A program made the position numbers and the translations under genes. Of a stretch of DNA of 64,000 nt, positions 21,800-29,475 are shown piece after piece. The notes beneath the pieces were generated by a model, which worked only from the letters and a program-made list of their open reading frames with translations, was not told the origin of the DNA and made no database searches. Within the stretch, counting starts at the first letter, position 1. Each line of letters starts with the position of its first letter. The stretch spans positions 1 to 64,000 of the forward strand of contig NZ_NRRG01000012.1 in NCBI RefSeq assembly GCF_016583575.1, read 5' to 3'. Origin of the DNA: Thiocystis violacea (lineage in GTDB: Bacteria > Pseudomonadota > Gammaproteobacteria > Chromatiales > Chromatiaceae).

Positions 21800-22621
21800 T
21801 CAGTCCCCAGGCTTCTTCAGACAGGATTCGATTTCCGATAGCAGCCGTCTCGGCTCGACCGGCCGCCGCATGAAGGCCGAGGCCCCGAGCGCGAGGGCGC
21901 GTTCCTGATCCGGCTTGCCCCAGACGGAGGAGCTGATCATCAGGAAGGGCAGATGCCGCAGCCGGGCGTCGGCCTTGACCGCGGCGAGCAGGTGAAAGCC
22001 GTCGTCGACCGGCATCCGCAGGTCCGAGAGGATCAGATCGAACGGCTGTCGTGCCAGGAGGTCGAGGGCTTCCGCGACATCCGCGGTCAGGGTGACCCGA
22101 TAGCCGCAGGGCGCCAGGGTGGCTTGGGCCAGGTTACGGTTGGTGGAGATGTCATCCACCACCAGAACGCGAGCGCCTTCCGTGCTCGTCTTTGCGACCG
22201 GCTCGGGTGGATGCTCCGACGTCTCGGCGGGACTGGCGCGACGCCCCGCCAGCACGGCCGGCAGGAATCCCTCCACTTGGCCGACGAATTCACGCGGCGC
22301 GATGGGTTTGGCGATATAGCCGTCGAAGCCGGCGGCGAGCACCCTGTCGCGATCGCCCACCATGGCCAGGGCCGTGACCGCCACCAGCGGCGTGCCGCTC
22401 AGTCTCGGGTGAGCCTTGAGCCGACGGGCCACCTCGTAGCCGTCGAGCTTCGGCAGATGCACGTCGCAGACGATGAGATCCAGCCCGACGGTGCTCTCGG
22501 CCAGCGCCAGCCCCTCCTCGCCGTCATGAGCGTCGAGGGTCTCGTGTCCGAAGGACTGGAGCAGATAGCCCATGAGTCTCAGGTTGTCCGGATGGTCCTC
22601 GATGATCAGGATCCTTGCCAT
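21800..22621 (-). CDS. Double-receiver response regulator
   Basis: Protein of 273 aa with two CheY-like receivers and no DNA-binding output. Receiver 1 has ILIIEDHPDNLRLM, the aspartate in LIVCDVHLPKLDGYEV and the conserved lysine in YIAKPIAP. Receiver 2 has VLVVDDISTNRNLA and its aspartate in LILSDLRMPVDDG, but the conserved lysine position reads FMRRPVEP (arginine). Receiver 2 may therefore be phosphorylated differently or act as a sink. It overlaps the kinase gene by 16 bases and precedes the GGDEF-EAL gene by 4, so it probably links the kinase to cyclic di-GMP control. Confidence 0.87.
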   Translation of the reverse strand: MARILIIEDHPDNLRLMGYLLQSFGHETLDAHDGEEGLALAESTVGLDLIVCDVHLPKLDGYEVARRLKAHPRLSGTPLVAVTALAMVGDRDRVLAAGFDGYIAKPIAPREFVGQVEGFLPAVLAGRRASPAETSEHPPEPVAKTSTEGARVLVVDDISTNRNLAQATLAPCGYRVTLTADVAEALDLLARQPFDLILSDLRMPVDDGFHLLAAVKADARLRHLPFLMISSSVWGKPDQERALALGASAFMRRPVEPRRLLSEIESCLKKPGD

Positions 22622-24105
22622 GGCTGGTACTCCCTCAGGGTCAGGGTGAAGGTACTGCCCTGGCCCGGTTCCGTGTGAAAACCGATGCGCGCGCCGATCA
22701 GATCGGCCAGCTTGCGCGAGAGGTACAACCCCAACCCGGTGCCCTCGTGGCGGCGGGTGGTGGAGGCGTCAAGCTGGGTAAAGGCCTGGAACAGCCGCGC
22801 CTGATCCTCCGGCTGGATGCCGGCGCCGCTGTCGGACACCTGGATCTCCACCTCGTCCTGGTCGTGGCCGTGGTGCTCGACACAGGCGATGCCCACCCGG
22901 CCCTCGCCGGTGAACTTGATGGCGTTGTTGCAGAGATTGATGAGGATCTGACTGAAGGCCCGCTGGTCGACGCACACCTGGAGATCCTCGCGACAGATCG
23001 CGATCTCGAAGCGTAATCCCTTGCCCTCCGCCAGCGGGCGCAGGGCGCTGGCCACCTCCTCGATGACCGCGCCGCAGAAGGTGGGTCGCGGATTGATCTC
23101 GACCTTGCCGGATTCGATCTTGGCGAGATCGAGCAGATCGTTGATGAGCGACAGCAGATGCCTGGCGCTGGACTCGATGGTGGTGAGCTGCTTGTCCTGC
23201 TCCGGGTTGAGCGCGCCGGGCAGGCGCATCAGCAGGGTGCCGGTGAAGCCGATGATGGCGTTGAGCGGGGTGCGCAGCTCGTGCGACATGCTGGCCAGGA
23301 AGGTGTCCTTGGCCAGGCTGGCCTGTTCCAGGGCGATGTTCTGCTCGCGCAGGGTCCGCTCGAAACGCTTGCGCTCGGTCATGTCGCGGATGGCGCTGGA
23401 GACCAGCGTGCCCTCCTCGGTCTCCAGCGGGCTGAGGCTGATCTCCACCGGAAATTCACTGCCGTCCTTGCGTCGGCCATGGAGATCCAGCCCCATGCCC
23501 ATGGCGCGGGTGCGCAATTGGTTGAAGTAATTGACCCGATGTCCCACATGCGCGGCCCGGAAGCGCTCCGGGAGCAGGGTCTCGATCGGCTGGCCGCGCA
23601 GTTCGCCCCGGTCGTAGCCAAAGAGGGCGTCGGCCTGGGCGTTCGAAAACACGATGCGGCCGGTGAGATTGACCATGACGATGCCGTCGGGCATGGACTC
23701 CAGCAGCTCGCGGAAACGCGCGTCCACCAGCTTGGCATCGCGGATGACCTTCATCCGGGTCACGTCTTTCTTGGCGAACAGCAGACATTCGAGGCGGCCG
23801 TCCCCGGCGCGGATCGCCTTGCCGGTCGCGGCGACATAGATCAGCGAACCGTCCTTGTGGTGACGCAGGGATTCGTAGCTGATGGACCCTTGTTCCAGCA
23901 GTTCGCGCCGGACGAACTGGTCCTTCCCGGCGCTGTCGGTGACTCCGACCAGATCGCTCAGTCGGCGTCCCGCCGTTTCCTCGCTGGCGTAGCCAAACAG
24001 GGTCTCCGCGCCCGGACTCCAGTAGAGCACCCGTCCCTCCGTGTCGGTCGCGATCAGTGCGTCGGGCGATTCCCTGAACAAAAGCGCGGCGAAATCGGCG
24101 TTCAT
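22606..24105 (-). CDS. Cytoplasmic PAS-PAS sensor histidine kinase
   Basis: Protein of 499 aa with no membrane segment. Two PAS domains (about 10-125 and 130-250) are followed by HisKA with [19 protein letters not shown], then the ATPase with QILINLCNNAIKFTG and GTGLGLYLSRKL. It has no receiver of its own. First gene of a three-gene operon: its 3' end overlaps the double-receiver gene by 16 bases, making that protein the obvious phosphoryl acceptor. It starts at ATG 24105, 209 bases downstream of the tsdBA stop, so separate transcription from tsdBA is likely. Confidence 0.88.
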   Translation of the reverse strand: MNADFAALLFRESPDALIATDTEGRVLYWSPGAETLFGYASEETAGRRLSDLVGVTDSAGKDQFVRRELLEQGSISYESLRHHKDGSLIYVAATGKAIRAGDGRLECLLFAKKDVTRMKVIRDAKLVDARFRELLESMPDGIVMVNLTGRIVFSNAQADALFGYDRGELRGQPIETLLPERFRAAHVGHRVNYFNQLRTRAMGMGLDLHGRRKDGSEFPVEISLSPLETEEGTLVSSAIRDMTERKRFERTLREQNIALEQASLAKDTFLASMSHELRTPLNAIIGFTGTLLMRLPGALNPEQDKQLTTIESSARHLLSLINDLLDLAKIESGKVEINPRPTFCGAVIEEVASALRPLAEGKGLRFEIAICREDLQVCVDQRAFSQILINLCNNAIKFTGEGRVGIACVEHHGHDQDEVEIQVSDSGAGIQPEDQARLFQAFTQLDASTTRRHEGTGLGLYLSRKLADLIGARIGFHTEPGQGSTFTLTLREYQPWQGS

Positions 24106-24314
24106 GGGCGTACGGCCTGTTGGCGATGGCGGCGAGAGGGCCTCCAGACCGGCTCGACGTCAAGAGTGATGACTATCTGATAATTGGGCTACGGCCTGGT
24201 CGCATCGGTTCCGGAATCGGACCAAAACCCCAGCGACTGGCGGGGCATGCGTCGAGCCCTGGGGTTAGTCGAAACGGCCGCATGGGTCGGCCGCCCGGAC
24301 CGCCGACCGCCAGG

Positions 24315-25931
24315 CTAGCGAGCCGGCTTCGGCTCGGATGCGCCGAGTGGCTGGCCGTCCGGTCCCGCGCGCTTGCCGTGGTAGTCGAATCGGCTGTCAT
24401 GGAAGCGCGCGGTGGTCTCGGCCAGATCGCCGGTGAATCGCGGATCGCGCGGGCGTTCCTGGGCGTTGATGAAGGCCGCGACGTCCCAAGCCTCCTGATC
24501 GCTCAGCTCCAGGAAGTTGCCGAGCGGCATATTGGTCTTGATGAACGCGGCCGCCGTGTCGATGTTGTGCATCCCCGCGCCCCAGTTGTAACTGCTCGCC
24601 CCCCACAGCGGCGGGAACACCCTCTGGTCGCCGGCTTGGCCCCCTTCGCCGTCGGCGCCATGGCAAATCGCGCAGGCTCTCTCGTAGACCGCCGCGCCGC
24701 GGTCCGGATCGAACCCCAGCTCGGTCTCGGCCAGTTTCGGATAGCCGCGCCCCGGCATTGTCCTGTCGCCGGTCGGCGCGCCGGTGGCAAGCCAATAGAG
24801 GTAGCTCGCCAGCGCATGGATGGTTTGACTCTCGGCGGTCGGCGGATGGCCGACCTCGGAGGCTTGGGCGTTCATCGAGTAGGTGAAGCAGCCCTGGATG
24901 CGCTCGATGATGGTGCTGACCCGGTTGTCCTTGGCGCGATAGGCCGGATAGGCCACCCAGGCGGCCCACATGGGCGCGGCGTCGGCGAGCCGGCCGGCGT
25001 CCAGGTGACAGTCCTCGCAGACCTGTCGATTGCCGACGTACTGGCCGGAGATCGCGTGACTGTCGGTATGGGTGAAGATGGCCTCGCCGAGCGCGACCAT
25101 CTCGCCGAAGGCGTCGCTGGGCTTGTCGTCCCTGGCCGGCGGCGTGAAATGTCCGCTCGGCCCAGGCGCGCGGCCACTGGTTACCTGGCCCGGATGCGGC
25201 GCCGGCGCGGCGTTTGGCCCTGGTGTCGGCGTCGTCGCCGCTTCGGGCTGGATCTCGCCCCGGTTGATCCGGCCGGCGAGATCCACCGACCTGGCGGCCG
25301 GCAGCGAGGCATAGAAGGCCGCCACCGACCGGGTCTCCGCCACCGACAGCCTGGCGTTGATCGCGCCCATCATGCCGAGCGGATCGCCGCCGCGCTCGCC
25401 GCTGGTCCAGGCCGTCAACTGTCCGACCAGATAGCTGTAGGGCTGACCGGCCAGGGCGGGGAAGTGCTCGCCAACACCGATCCCCAAGGGTCCGTGGCAT
25501 TGCCCGCAGGCCGGCAGCCGGCGCCCCGGCCAGTCGCCGTAAAGCGCCAGACGCCGGCCGATTTCGGGATCGACGTCGGCGGGCGGCTCGGCATTGCTGG
25601 CGGGCGGCAGGGCCGCGAAATGCTCGCTCATGGCCCGGATCTCGGCCTCGGTGAGGAGCTTCGCCCAAGGCGTCATGAGGCTGTGCTGGCGGTGACCGTC
25701 CTTGAAGTTGGCGATCTGTTGGGCCAGGTAGCTTGCCCCCATCGCCGCCAGGCGCGGCGCGCCGAGCGCCTCGACGCCCCCGCCATTCGCCTGGTGACAG
25801 CCGGCGCAAATGGCGAGGTCAGGCACGGGGTTGCCCGAGCCGACCGGGGGCTGGGTGCTGTCGTCGGCCTGGGCCGCCGTGGCGAGGCCGATCAGCAGGA
25901 TCATCCGCAGGGCTTTTGTATTGAATGGCAT
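24315..25931 (-). CDS. tsdBA: Tetrahaem cytochrome c, fused TsdB-TsdA thiosulfate dehydrogenase
   Basis: Periplasmic protein of 538 aa with signal peptide (MILLIGLATAAQA region). Four CXXCH haem sites occur: CAGCH 42-46, CGQCH 142-146, CEDCH 305-309 and CAICH 420-424. The first half resembles a dihaem cytochrome c4-type unit (TsdB, electron acceptor), the second TsdA, which interconverts thiosulfate and tetrathionate; a proline/alanine-rich linker joins them at about 230-265. Cys348, 39 residues after His309, matches the spacing I recall for the distal cysteine ligand of the active-site haem. Met468, 44 after His424, matches the second-haem methionine, preceded by Asn rather than Lys. The same fusion is known from Marichromatium. 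A small interrupted ORF lies 56 bases upstream. Confidence 0.85.
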   Translation of the reverse strand: MPFNTKALRMILLIGLATAAQADDSTQPPVGSGNPVPDLAICAGCHQANGGGVEALGAPRLAAMGASYLAQQIANFKDGHRQHSLMTPWAKLLTEAEIRAMSEHFAALPPASNAEPPADVDPEIGRRLALYGDWPGRRLPACGQCHGPLGIGVGEHFPALAGQPYSYLVGQLTAWTSGERGGDPLGMMGAINARLSVAETRSVAAFYASLPAARSVDLAGRINRGEIQPEAATTPTPGPNAAPAPHPGQVTSGRAPGPSGHFTPPARDDKPSDAFGEMVALGEAIFTHTDSHAISGQYVGNRQVCEDCHLDAGRLADAAPMWAAWVAYPAYRAKDNRVSTIIERIQGCFTYSMNAQASEVGHPPTAESQTIHALASYLYWLATGAPTGDRTMPGRGYPKLAETELGFDPDRGAAVYERACAICHGADGEGGQAGDQRVFPPLWGASSYNWGAGMHNIDTAAAFIKTNMPLGNFLELSDQEAWDVAAFINAQERPRDPRFTGDLAETTARFHDSRFDYHGKRAGPDGQPLGASEPKPAR

Positions 25932-25987
25932 GGTGTTCGGCTTCCTGGATAGCGGTTTTCGATGCCCCGTCGCGAGGCGTCATCCTG

Positions 25988-26167
25988 TCACGGGGCCTTC
26001 CTTCCATTAGGCTCGATCGTCCGGTTGGCCTGCTTCAGTCGCCAAAACCACGGCTCGACCGAGATAGCGAGGAATCCGGCCAGGGCGATGGCGCCCGACA
26101 GAGGCCAGTCGGTCGCTTCCCCGCGGGGCTATCCATTCCAGATGAGCGGAATGGGGTTTACCATCAT
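25988..26167 (-). pseudogene. Small single-TM protein frame with an in-frame TAG at codon 13
   Basis: A 60-codon minus-strand frame starts at ATG 26167 (GGGAAGGTG just upstream), reads MMVNPIPLIWNG, meets TAG, then continues with PRGEATDWPLSGAIALAGFL and about 26 more residues (VEPWFWRLKQ within) to a TGA at 25990-25988. The second part looks like a genuine membrane helix with a charged tail. It lies 56 bases upstream of tsdBA on the same strand and 38 bases from the divergent PLP decarboxylase. It could be a decayed small gene, a shorter protein using a non-standard start after the TAG, or chance. I do not recognise the family. Confidence 0.35.
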
Positions 26168-26205
26168 CACCTTCCCATTACACCACTACACCCTCGTCAC
26201 CGCCC

Positions 26206-27636
26206 ATGACCTTCCGCTCGGACCTGGACATCGTCGCCACCGCACTGGATCGCCAGGTCGCCCAGGCGCGCGCCCGCGCCGTGCCCGTGCTGGCACAGCG
26301 ACCCCTGGCGACCCTGATCGATGAACTGCGACTCGACCACTTCGCCCGCCAGGGCGGACTGGAGGGCGAGGCGCTGCAGGACTTCATGGGGCGTTATCTC
26401 AAGACCATCATCAATCTGCACCAGCCCGGCTACCTGGGACATCAGGTGGCCGCCCCGCATCCCGGCGCCGCGCTCGGGGCGCTGATCGACGCCCTGACCA
26501 ATAACCCCATGGCGATCTACGAGATGGGTCCGGGCGCCGCCGCCATCGAATATTTCGTCATCAACTGGATGCTCGAAAAGGTCGGCTGGACCCCGGCGCC
26601 GCTGGATCTGGAGCGGCTGGGCGCGGCGGGCTTCGGCGGCGGCGTGCTGACCCATGGCGGGTCGCTGGCGAATCTGACGGCCATGATCGCGGCCCGATCG
26701 AGCGTGCGGCCCGATGCCTGGCGCGAGGGCCACCGCGATGATCTCGCCCTGCTGGCGCCGGGCAACAACCATTACAGCATCGAGCGCGCGGTCGGCATCC
26801 TGGGACTGGGGACGCGGAACATCTACCCGGTCCCCACCGATGCGCGCGGCGTCATGGACCCCGACGCGCTCCCCTCGACACTCGCCCAAGTTCGCGCGGA
26901 TGGCCGCACACCCCTGGCGCTGGTCGCCAATGCCTGTAGTACCGCCGTCGGCGTCCATGACCGGCTGCGACCGCTCGGCGAGTTCTGCCGGGCCGAAGGA
27001 ATCTGGTTCCATGTCGACGGCGCCCATGGGGCCTCGGCCCTTCTCTCAACCGAGTACCGCCACCTGCTGGATGGTGTCGAGCTGGCCGACTCACTGACCT
27101 GGGATGCCCACAAGATGCTGCGCACCTCCGCCGTCTGCGCCGCCCTGCTGGTACGCGATCACCGCACCCTCGACAGCGCCTTCAGCCAGGAGGCGAGCTA
27201 TCTCTTCCACGACAAGGAACAGCCCGGCTTCGACTTCCTCCCGCGCGCGGTCGAATGCACCAAGAGCGGGTTGGGACTCAAGTTCTACCTGGTGCTCGCC
27301 GCGCTGGGTGAACAGGGGCTCGCCGACTATGTCGAGCGGCAGTATCGGTTGACCGCCGACGCCTATGTGTGGCTGCGCGGAATCGAGGGTCTGGATGTCC
27401 CCGTGGCTCCCGAATCGAACATCCTCTGCTTCCGGCTCCCTGGCTCCGATGCGCGCCAACTGGAACTGCGCCGTCAGTTGCTCGTCGAGGGCGACTTCTA
27501 TCTCACCTCGACCCAGTTCCAGGGCCGGCGCTATCTGCGCCTCGTCTTCATGAATCCGGAGACGACGATGGAGGATGTCGAGCGGTTGATCGCGCGCCTC
27601 CGCCGTTTCGAGCGCGAAACAGGCGGGGTCGAGTGA
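26206..27636 (+). CDS. PLP-dependent group II decarboxylase
   Basis: Protein of 476 aa of the glutamate/aromatic/diaminobutyrate decarboxylase family. The substrate is undetermined: L-2,4-diaminobutyrate, aspartate and aromatic amino acids are all decarboxylated by close relatives. Family features are HQPGYLGHQVAAPHP near residue 75, GVLTHGGSLANLTAMIAAR (phosphate-binding loop), FHVDGAHGASALL (aspartate that pairs with the pyridine nitrogen) and the PLP lysine in LTWDAHKMLRTS. Length is normal. The gene is divergent from the tsdBA side and not obviously in an operon. No strong ribosome binding site precedes ATG 26206. Confidence 0.85.
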   Translation: MTFRSDLDIVATALDRQVAQARARAVPVLAQRPLATLIDELRLDHFARQGGLEGEALQDFMGRYLKTIINLHQPGYLGHQVAAPHPGAALGALIDALTNNPMAIYEMGPGAAAIEYFVINWMLEKVGWTPAPLDLERLGAAGFGGGVLTHGGSLANLTAMIAARSSVRPDAWREGHRDDLALLAPGNNHYSIERAVGILGLGTRNIYPVPTDARGVMDPDALPSTLAQVRADGRTPLALVANACSTAVGVHDRLRPLGEFCRAEGIWFHVDGAHGASALLSTEYRHLLDGVELADSLTWDAHKMLRTSAVCAALLVRDHRTLDSAFSQEASYLFHDKEQPGFDFLPRAVECTKSGLGLKFYLVLAALGEQGLADYVERQYRLTADAYVWLRGIEGLDVPVAPESNILCFRLPGSDARQLELRRQLLVEGDFYLTSTQFQGRRYLRLVFMNPETTMEDVERLIARLRRFERETGGVE

Positions 27637-27751
27637 AATGCCCCATCCGGCGATCAGGGGTTGACGGGGACTCTCGACGGTTTTGAAGTGGCGCCGCTCC
27701 CGAATCGCGGCCTTGGTCTGGGTTCCCCATCGCTTGGCATCGGTCAGGCGC

Positions 27752-27790
27752 TAAAAACAAAAAGGGCTAGGCGTTTCCGCCTAACCCTTT
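27752..27790 (-). terminator. Rho-independent terminator of the tRNA-Leu gene
   Basis: On the minus strand AAAGGGTTAGGCG, a GAAA-type loop and CGCCTAGCCCTTT form a near-perfect stem (27761-27790), followed by TTTTTGTTTTT. It begins 10 bases after the CCA end of tRNA-Leu. Confidence 0.85.
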
Positions 27791-27799
27791 GTTTTAAAT

Positions 27800-27886
27800 T
27801 GGTACCGAGGGCCGGACTCGAACCGGCATGGGGTCGCCCCCGTCAGATTTTGAGTCTGATGCGTCTACCAATTTCGCCACCCCGGC
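27800..27886 (-). tRNA. tRNA-Leu (anticodon CAA)
   Basis: An 87-base minus-strand tRNA with encoded CCA. The 5' arm GCCGGGG pairs with CCTCGGT (two G-U pairs). The anticodon stem is TCAGA/TCTGA around the loop CTCAAAA, giving anticodon CAA. A variable arm of class II type is present, and the T arm has GGTTCGAGTCC. It reads leucine codon TTG. Confidence 0.95.
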
Positions 27887-28009
27887 AACGCAGCGGGCGA
27901 GTATATCCGACTCGATGGGCGAAGCGGTAGCTCCCTCTGGAAGAAAACGGCCGATCGCGCGGCTGGATGGCCTTTGGTCGCCAACGCGGGCGCGGCCGTC
28001 GGATGGGCG

Positions 28010-28453
28010 TCAACGCTCCTCGAAGCCCGCGAGTCGGTAGAGTCGCTTGGCTTCCTCAAGATCTTTCTCCACGCCCTGTCCTTCCTCGTACATCATGGCC
28101 AGGGTGGTCAGCGAGCCGACGAGCCCCTGGTCGGCGGCCTTCTTGAACCACTCGATCGCCTTGGCGGGGTTTTTGTCGGTGCATTCTCCCTGCATGTACA
28201 TGAAGGCGAGTCCGTGCTGGGCGAGGTTGAACCCCGCTTTCGCCGCGTTCTTCATGTAGCTGAAGGCCATGAGCGGATTCGGGAGCATGCCGAGTCCGTT
28301 CTGGGCCATGATCGCCATCCGGTACTGGGCGTCGATGTCGCCCCGTTCGGCCAGCGGGGACAGCAGACCCACGGCGCGGGAAAACTGCTTGGATTCGAAG
28401 GCCGCGATGCCGCTGGCCAACTCCATGTCGATCGGGGTCGGGTCGTCGGTCAT
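28010..28453 (-). CDS. Sel1-repeat (SLR/TPR-like) protein
   Basis: Protein of 147 aa made of Sel1-like helical repeats: AESKQF-type helices near residue 20, then DAQYRMAIMAQNGLGM, NLAQHGLAFMYMQGE and SLTTLAMMYEEGQGVEKD. Such proteins act as protein-binding scaffolds. There is no signal peptide, so cytoplasmic. ATG 28453 was chosen because GAGGTG lies 9 bases upstream; the longer open frame to 28990 overlaps the phosphatase gene. Partners are unknown. Confidence 0.8.
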   Translation of the reverse strand: MTDDPTPIDMELASGIAAFESKQFSRAVGLLSPLAERGDIDAQYRMAIMAQNGLGMLPNPLMAFSYMKNAAKAGFNLAQHGLAFMYMQGECTDKNPAKAIEWFKKAADQGLVGSLTTLAMMYEEGQGVEKDLEEAKRLYRLAGFEER

Positions 28454-28554
28454 TTGAATACACCTCAATGGAAGCGGAGGAGGGGGCTGGCCTCCTCCTG
28501 TATTTGGTCGGCGTGAATTGAGGGCATTCGCCAGTGAATCAAAGGCTTCGCTTC

Positions 28555-29367
28555 TCAAGGCGCCGGCGGTTCGATGCCCAGGCAGGCGAGCCAGGCGTGC
28601 AGCAGCTCCTCGTTCGCCGCCGCGATGGCGAGGCGTGAGTCCAGGCTCAGGCCGGGGCTGGGTGTCAGGCGATCCGGGGTCAGGTGCCTGGCTGCGGCTC
28701 CGGCTTCCTCCGCGATCAGACGTCCGGCGGCGTAGTCCCAGAGCTTTTGGCCGCCATGCAGATAGAGCTGGAAACGACCGGCCGCCAGCCAGCACCATTC
28801 GAGCGCGACCGAGCCCAGGTTCCGCTGCGAGGCGAAGCATGGCTTGCCGAGCAGTTTGGCCAGGGTGTCCGGCGGCAGACGCTTGAAGTCGATCACGGCC
28901 AGACAATCCCGGAGGGCCGGATTGGGCGCGAAGGGGCGGATGGGCGCCTCGTTCAGGCAGGCCCCCCGGCCCCTCGCCGCGGTGAAACATTCGTCGCGCA
29001 CGGGATCGAGGATGGCGCCCAGCACCGGCTGGCCCTTTTCGATCAAGGCCAGCGAGATCGAGAAGGCCGGAAAGCCCCCGGCATAGTTGCTGGTTCCGTC
29101 CAGCGGGTCGAGCACCCAGAGACCGCGCTCCGATTCATTGATGAGACGCGCCTGTTCATCGGGGGTCATCTCCTCGCCGAGCAGCGGGATGTCGGGGAAG
29201 GCGCGGCCGAGCGATTCGGCGATATGGCGTTGCGAGGCGATGTCGGTTTCAGTGACGAAGCTTCCATCGGCCTTGTGTCGGGCGCGCACCTGGTGCCAGC
29301 CTGGCATCACGAACTTCGCGGCGGTCTCGCGCAGCAGGCGCGCCATTTGGATCGGTTCGGGGGTCAT
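28555..29367 (-). CDS. Inositol monophosphatase family protein
   Basis: Protein of 270 aa of the FIG/IMPase superfamily of metal-dependent phosphomonoesterases. The three metal-site motifs are visible: LLGEEM (residues about 63-68), DPLDGTSNYAGG (about 87-98) and KLWDYAAGRLIAEEAG near residue 210. Substrates in the family include inositol phosphates, PAP/PAPS (CysQ) and histidinol phosphate. The sequence does not settle which applies, although a 3'-phosphoadenosine role would suit a sulfur oxidiser. It is located between the Sel1 gene and the divergent manC. Confidence 0.85.
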   Translation of the reverse strand: MTPEPIQMARLLRETAAKFVMPGWHQVRARHKADGSFVTETDIASQRHIAESLGRAFPDIPLLGEEMTPDEQARLINESERGLWVLDPLDGTSNYAGGFPAFSISLALIEKGQPVLGAILDPVRDECFTAARGRGACLNEAPIRPFAPNPALRDCLAVIDFKRLPPDTLAKLLGKPCFASQRNLGSVALEWCWLAAGRFQLYLHGGQKLWDYAAGRLIAEEAGAAARHLTPDRLTPSPGLSLDSRLAIAAANEELLHAWLACLGIEPPAP

Positions 29368-29475
29368 GAGGTCGGTTCGATCTGGTTGATCAGACTCTTG
29401 GTTTGACCAAGATGGGGCTGGATTGCTCTAATTCGCCGCTTGGACATCCCATTCATACGGAACCCGTCACCAGCG

